DNA of 64,000 nt from NCBI GenBank assembly GCA_020226215.1, contig CM035232.1:16652316-16716315 (forward strand), in the 5' to 3' direction. The number at the start of each line of letters is the position of its first letter. Within the stretch, counting starts at the first letter, position 1. Source of the DNA: Sindora glabra (lineage: Eukaryota > Streptophyta > Magnoliopsida > Fabales > Fabaceae). Below the pieces are notes generated by a model. The model was not told the DNA's origin. It was given only the letters and a program-made list of their open reading frames with translations, and searched no databases. Below are positions 61,946 through 64,000 of the stretch, one piece after another. The position numbers and the translations under genes were made by a program.

Positions 61946-64000
61946 TCATGCAAGCTCCAAGGCATGATATATTTTCGACACTCTCCTCCTAAATAAGGGT
62001 TCTAAGCGAAATGATGGAACTCCATTCTGCAACTTTTTAGCTTCATACATCTCATTCCATGCCTGTACTATTTCGTCGATTTTGAATTCTAGACCTGTTA
62101 GTGAAGAGTGGTGTTAGTATATAAATATATTCAATCACAAAGTTTCCAATAAACACAAATGCTTACCGTCTACAGCAGTATTGTTTGAACAGTGATTCTT
62201 CAACATTACAGCTATGTCTGTTGGAGAAGCTCCAGCACGTCCAAACTTTTCAATTGCAACTTCCAAACTTTCATGCCATACTGGTAGTCCTAATTTAAAT
62301 TCCACAGTTGAACGCTCATATAGCATAGTACCCCATAGGAGATTTATTTGAGACCTCATATTTGCCGCTTGTGCTGCAATTTCATCTGAGGATATATTAT
62401 CAAATAATCCATCCAATCCCATATTCTGCAAATGTAATTTGACATCCTTCGATTTTGAGGTTCCACTCAAGCGCTGCTCTTCTGATTCTTCCCATATCTG
62501 CATTCCTTGCTCCATATTGTCCTCCGCCTTGTTGTAAAGCTGAAGAACCTCAGTTGAGGGCCATGTTGCTAAATCAACATCGCTGCTGATTGCATAGTAC
62601 CATGAAAGTTTTGCTTGTTCAAACTGCTGCTGCCCTAGTGCCAAAAAACCTTCATAAAAATCAGATTTCATTTTAATTGCCGCTTCATATTTTTCTCCTG
62701 CTGTTGCATATTCTTTCTGTGCCCATTCATATCCAGTTTTGATTTGTTCGTACAGATGCTCTCTGGAGGAATCTTCTGTGATATACACTTTCTTCCTTGC
62801 CCTGGACATGTGGACATTTCCCCAATTGAACAATGCCAGAGCTGCCATCTCTTGGAACTTATCTCCTGCCATGTCAAAAAGGCCTTGTGCTTCTTCACTT
62901 GTAACTGTCTCCTCCATAGCCTCAGAATAGAGCTTCATCCCAAGTGCATGAAAATCCAAATATCTATCAGATTCAAATCCAACATGGTTCTTAAAAAGCT
63001 GGGCAAATCGGAATATCCAATCCTCAATGCAAGATGCACTAATCATTTGTTTTTCCGCTTCCGAGGAACCATTCTCATGTATATTATTAACAGCAAGCTT
63101 TTGTGCCTCCTTTCTATTAAGTTTCTCAAAAAATGGATCCAGATCAGGATTAGCCTCTACAATGTACAACCGGATAGAACCCTGTGGTCCTGCTGATTTC
63201 TCAGCCCAATTCAGTTCTTCATTAGAAGTGATTGTGACCAAATCACCTTCCTGGTCCTTGTACTTGACAAGAACTGACCCTAAGCTTGGGAATCGGTCAT
63301 GGATAACTTCCCTCAGCTGCAGGAGGTTGCAATTAGCTGGCAATTCAGCATATCTTATATCATCGCCAAACACTAGTTTTGCTACTTTCTTTGGTATATC
63401 CTCCCTTCTGCCATTGATTTTCTCCTCCACAACCTCCTTAACAACAACCTTCTTCTCATCATTTATTTCCTTTCCCTTCTTTTTCTTAGACTTGTTCCCA
63501 GCCTTCTTATCAATACTGTCCTCAGCTTTCTTCTCTTCAAGTTTCTCCTCAGCTTGCATTCCTTCAGCTTTGTTATCAACAGCCTTCATCTCCACTTTGC
63601 TGCTCTTCTTCTTGCCCAGTTTCATTTTTACCACTTTTTCTGGGGGCAAAGCATAGGAAGGTTCAACATAATCTGGAGGCAACTCAATTACTGTATCATT
63701 TACTCTTAATCCTTTCTCCTCAAGTGATTTTTTCACTCTTTCTGAAACCTCCAACGCCATGACATTATTTGGTTCCATCTTCAAAACAGTACTAACATCC
63801 CTCAGAGCAAAATCCAACCTATTTAAAGCCTCATAGCACCTTGCCCTCTTCATCAGTGCTTTACTGTATTTTGGTGTAACTTCAAGAGCCAGCTCACATT
63901 CATGAATTGCCCTCGGGTACTCATCTATTCCCATCTGCATGTAGCATGCAGCTATGTTACTATGCAGATAGGAAACATCTATGTGATTTTTAGGAAGCAA
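61946..64000 (-). CDS. TPR-PB1 co-chaperone-like protein (Phox/CLMP1 type), 5' part missing at window edge
   Basis: Two exons are visible: 64000-62167 and 62094-61946 (donor GACG|GTAAGC, acceptor AACAG|GTCTAG), giving 660 residues up to the TGA. The polypeptide enters the window inside a TPR domain (LPKNHIDVSYLHSNIAACYM, then YSKALMKRARCYEALNRLDF). A Lys/Glu-rich linker follows (about residues 125-205), then a PB1 domain (DDIRYAELPANCNLLQLREV ... VLVKYKDQEGDLVTITSNEEL, about 211-285). A second helical TPR-like region ends in the conserved GVPSFRLEPLFRRRVSKIYH motif. Order and motifs match plant Phox proteins, which include CLUMPED CHLOROPLASTS 1. These TPRs are thought to dock HSP90/HSP70, and CLMP1 affects chloroplast separation; the exact member cannot be told without the N-terminus. 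The leftmost codon is TTG, so no start lies in the window. Confidence 0.93.

Noticed and set aside
1..64000. CRISPR arrays, operons, ribosome binding sites, tRNA or rRNA genes
   Set aside because: The window is plant nuclear DNA; no regularly spaced direct repeats of CRISPR type and no RNA gene signatures were seen.

Overview
The window is plant nuclear DNA, almost certainly from a dicot. It is very AT-rich between genes, its genes have many short exons with GT-AG introns, and it carries Ty1/copia and Ty3/gypsy retrotransposon remains plus many small non-autonomous DNA elements. The species cannot be fixed from the sequence alone. All exon models below were built by reading splice sites and checking reading phase by eye. 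No alignment or transcript data were available.

Layout. 1-5.6 kb: intergenic, with a decayed fragment of a 2-oxoglutarate/Fe(II) dioxygenase gene. 5.6-9.7 kb (minus): a nine-exon GH79 heparanase-like glucuronidase gene (542 aa), with a recent 155-bp tandem duplication at its first 5' splice site. 15.4-17.0 kb (minus) and 30.3-32.1 kb (minus): two paralogous three-exon genes for small proteins with a conserved N-terminal exon, a long Asp/Glu tail and a basic KKRK end; their proximal promoters share a motif block. 27.6-28.4 kb (plus): an intronless locus with two consecutive ORFs, CDC26 (anaphase-promoting complex subunit) followed by TTM3 (CYTH-type tripolyphosphatase), the arrangement known as a bicistronic transcript in Arabidopsis. 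53.9-60.0 kb (plus): a 13-exon ankyrin-DHHC protein S-acyltransferase gene of the TIP1/PAT24 type (644 aa). 61.9-64.0 kb (minus): the 3' part of a TPR-PB1 (Phox/CLMP1-type) gene that runs off the right edge.

The rest is repeat-rich. A structurally complete but coding-dead copia element spans 43.5-52.0 kb, with LTRs, primer-binding site, polypurine tract and an almost intact target-site duplication. Its 5' LTR holds a 1.09-kb inverted-terminal-repeat element flanked by TTA, so two insertion events can be ordered in time. Gypsy reverse transcriptase/RNase H remains lie at 34.7-36.0 kb. Large imperfect inverted repeats lie at 39.4-40.6 and 41.7-42.7 kb, and a GC-richer hairpin lies inside the copia leader.

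The genes are ordinary single-copy-type plant genes with no sign of acting as a cluster. The one functional linkage visible in DNA is CDC26-TTM3. I found no clearly undescribed biological system. The most informative features are the CDC26-TTM3 overlap architecture, the acidic-tail paralogue pair with a shared promoter block, and the nested and foldback elements.
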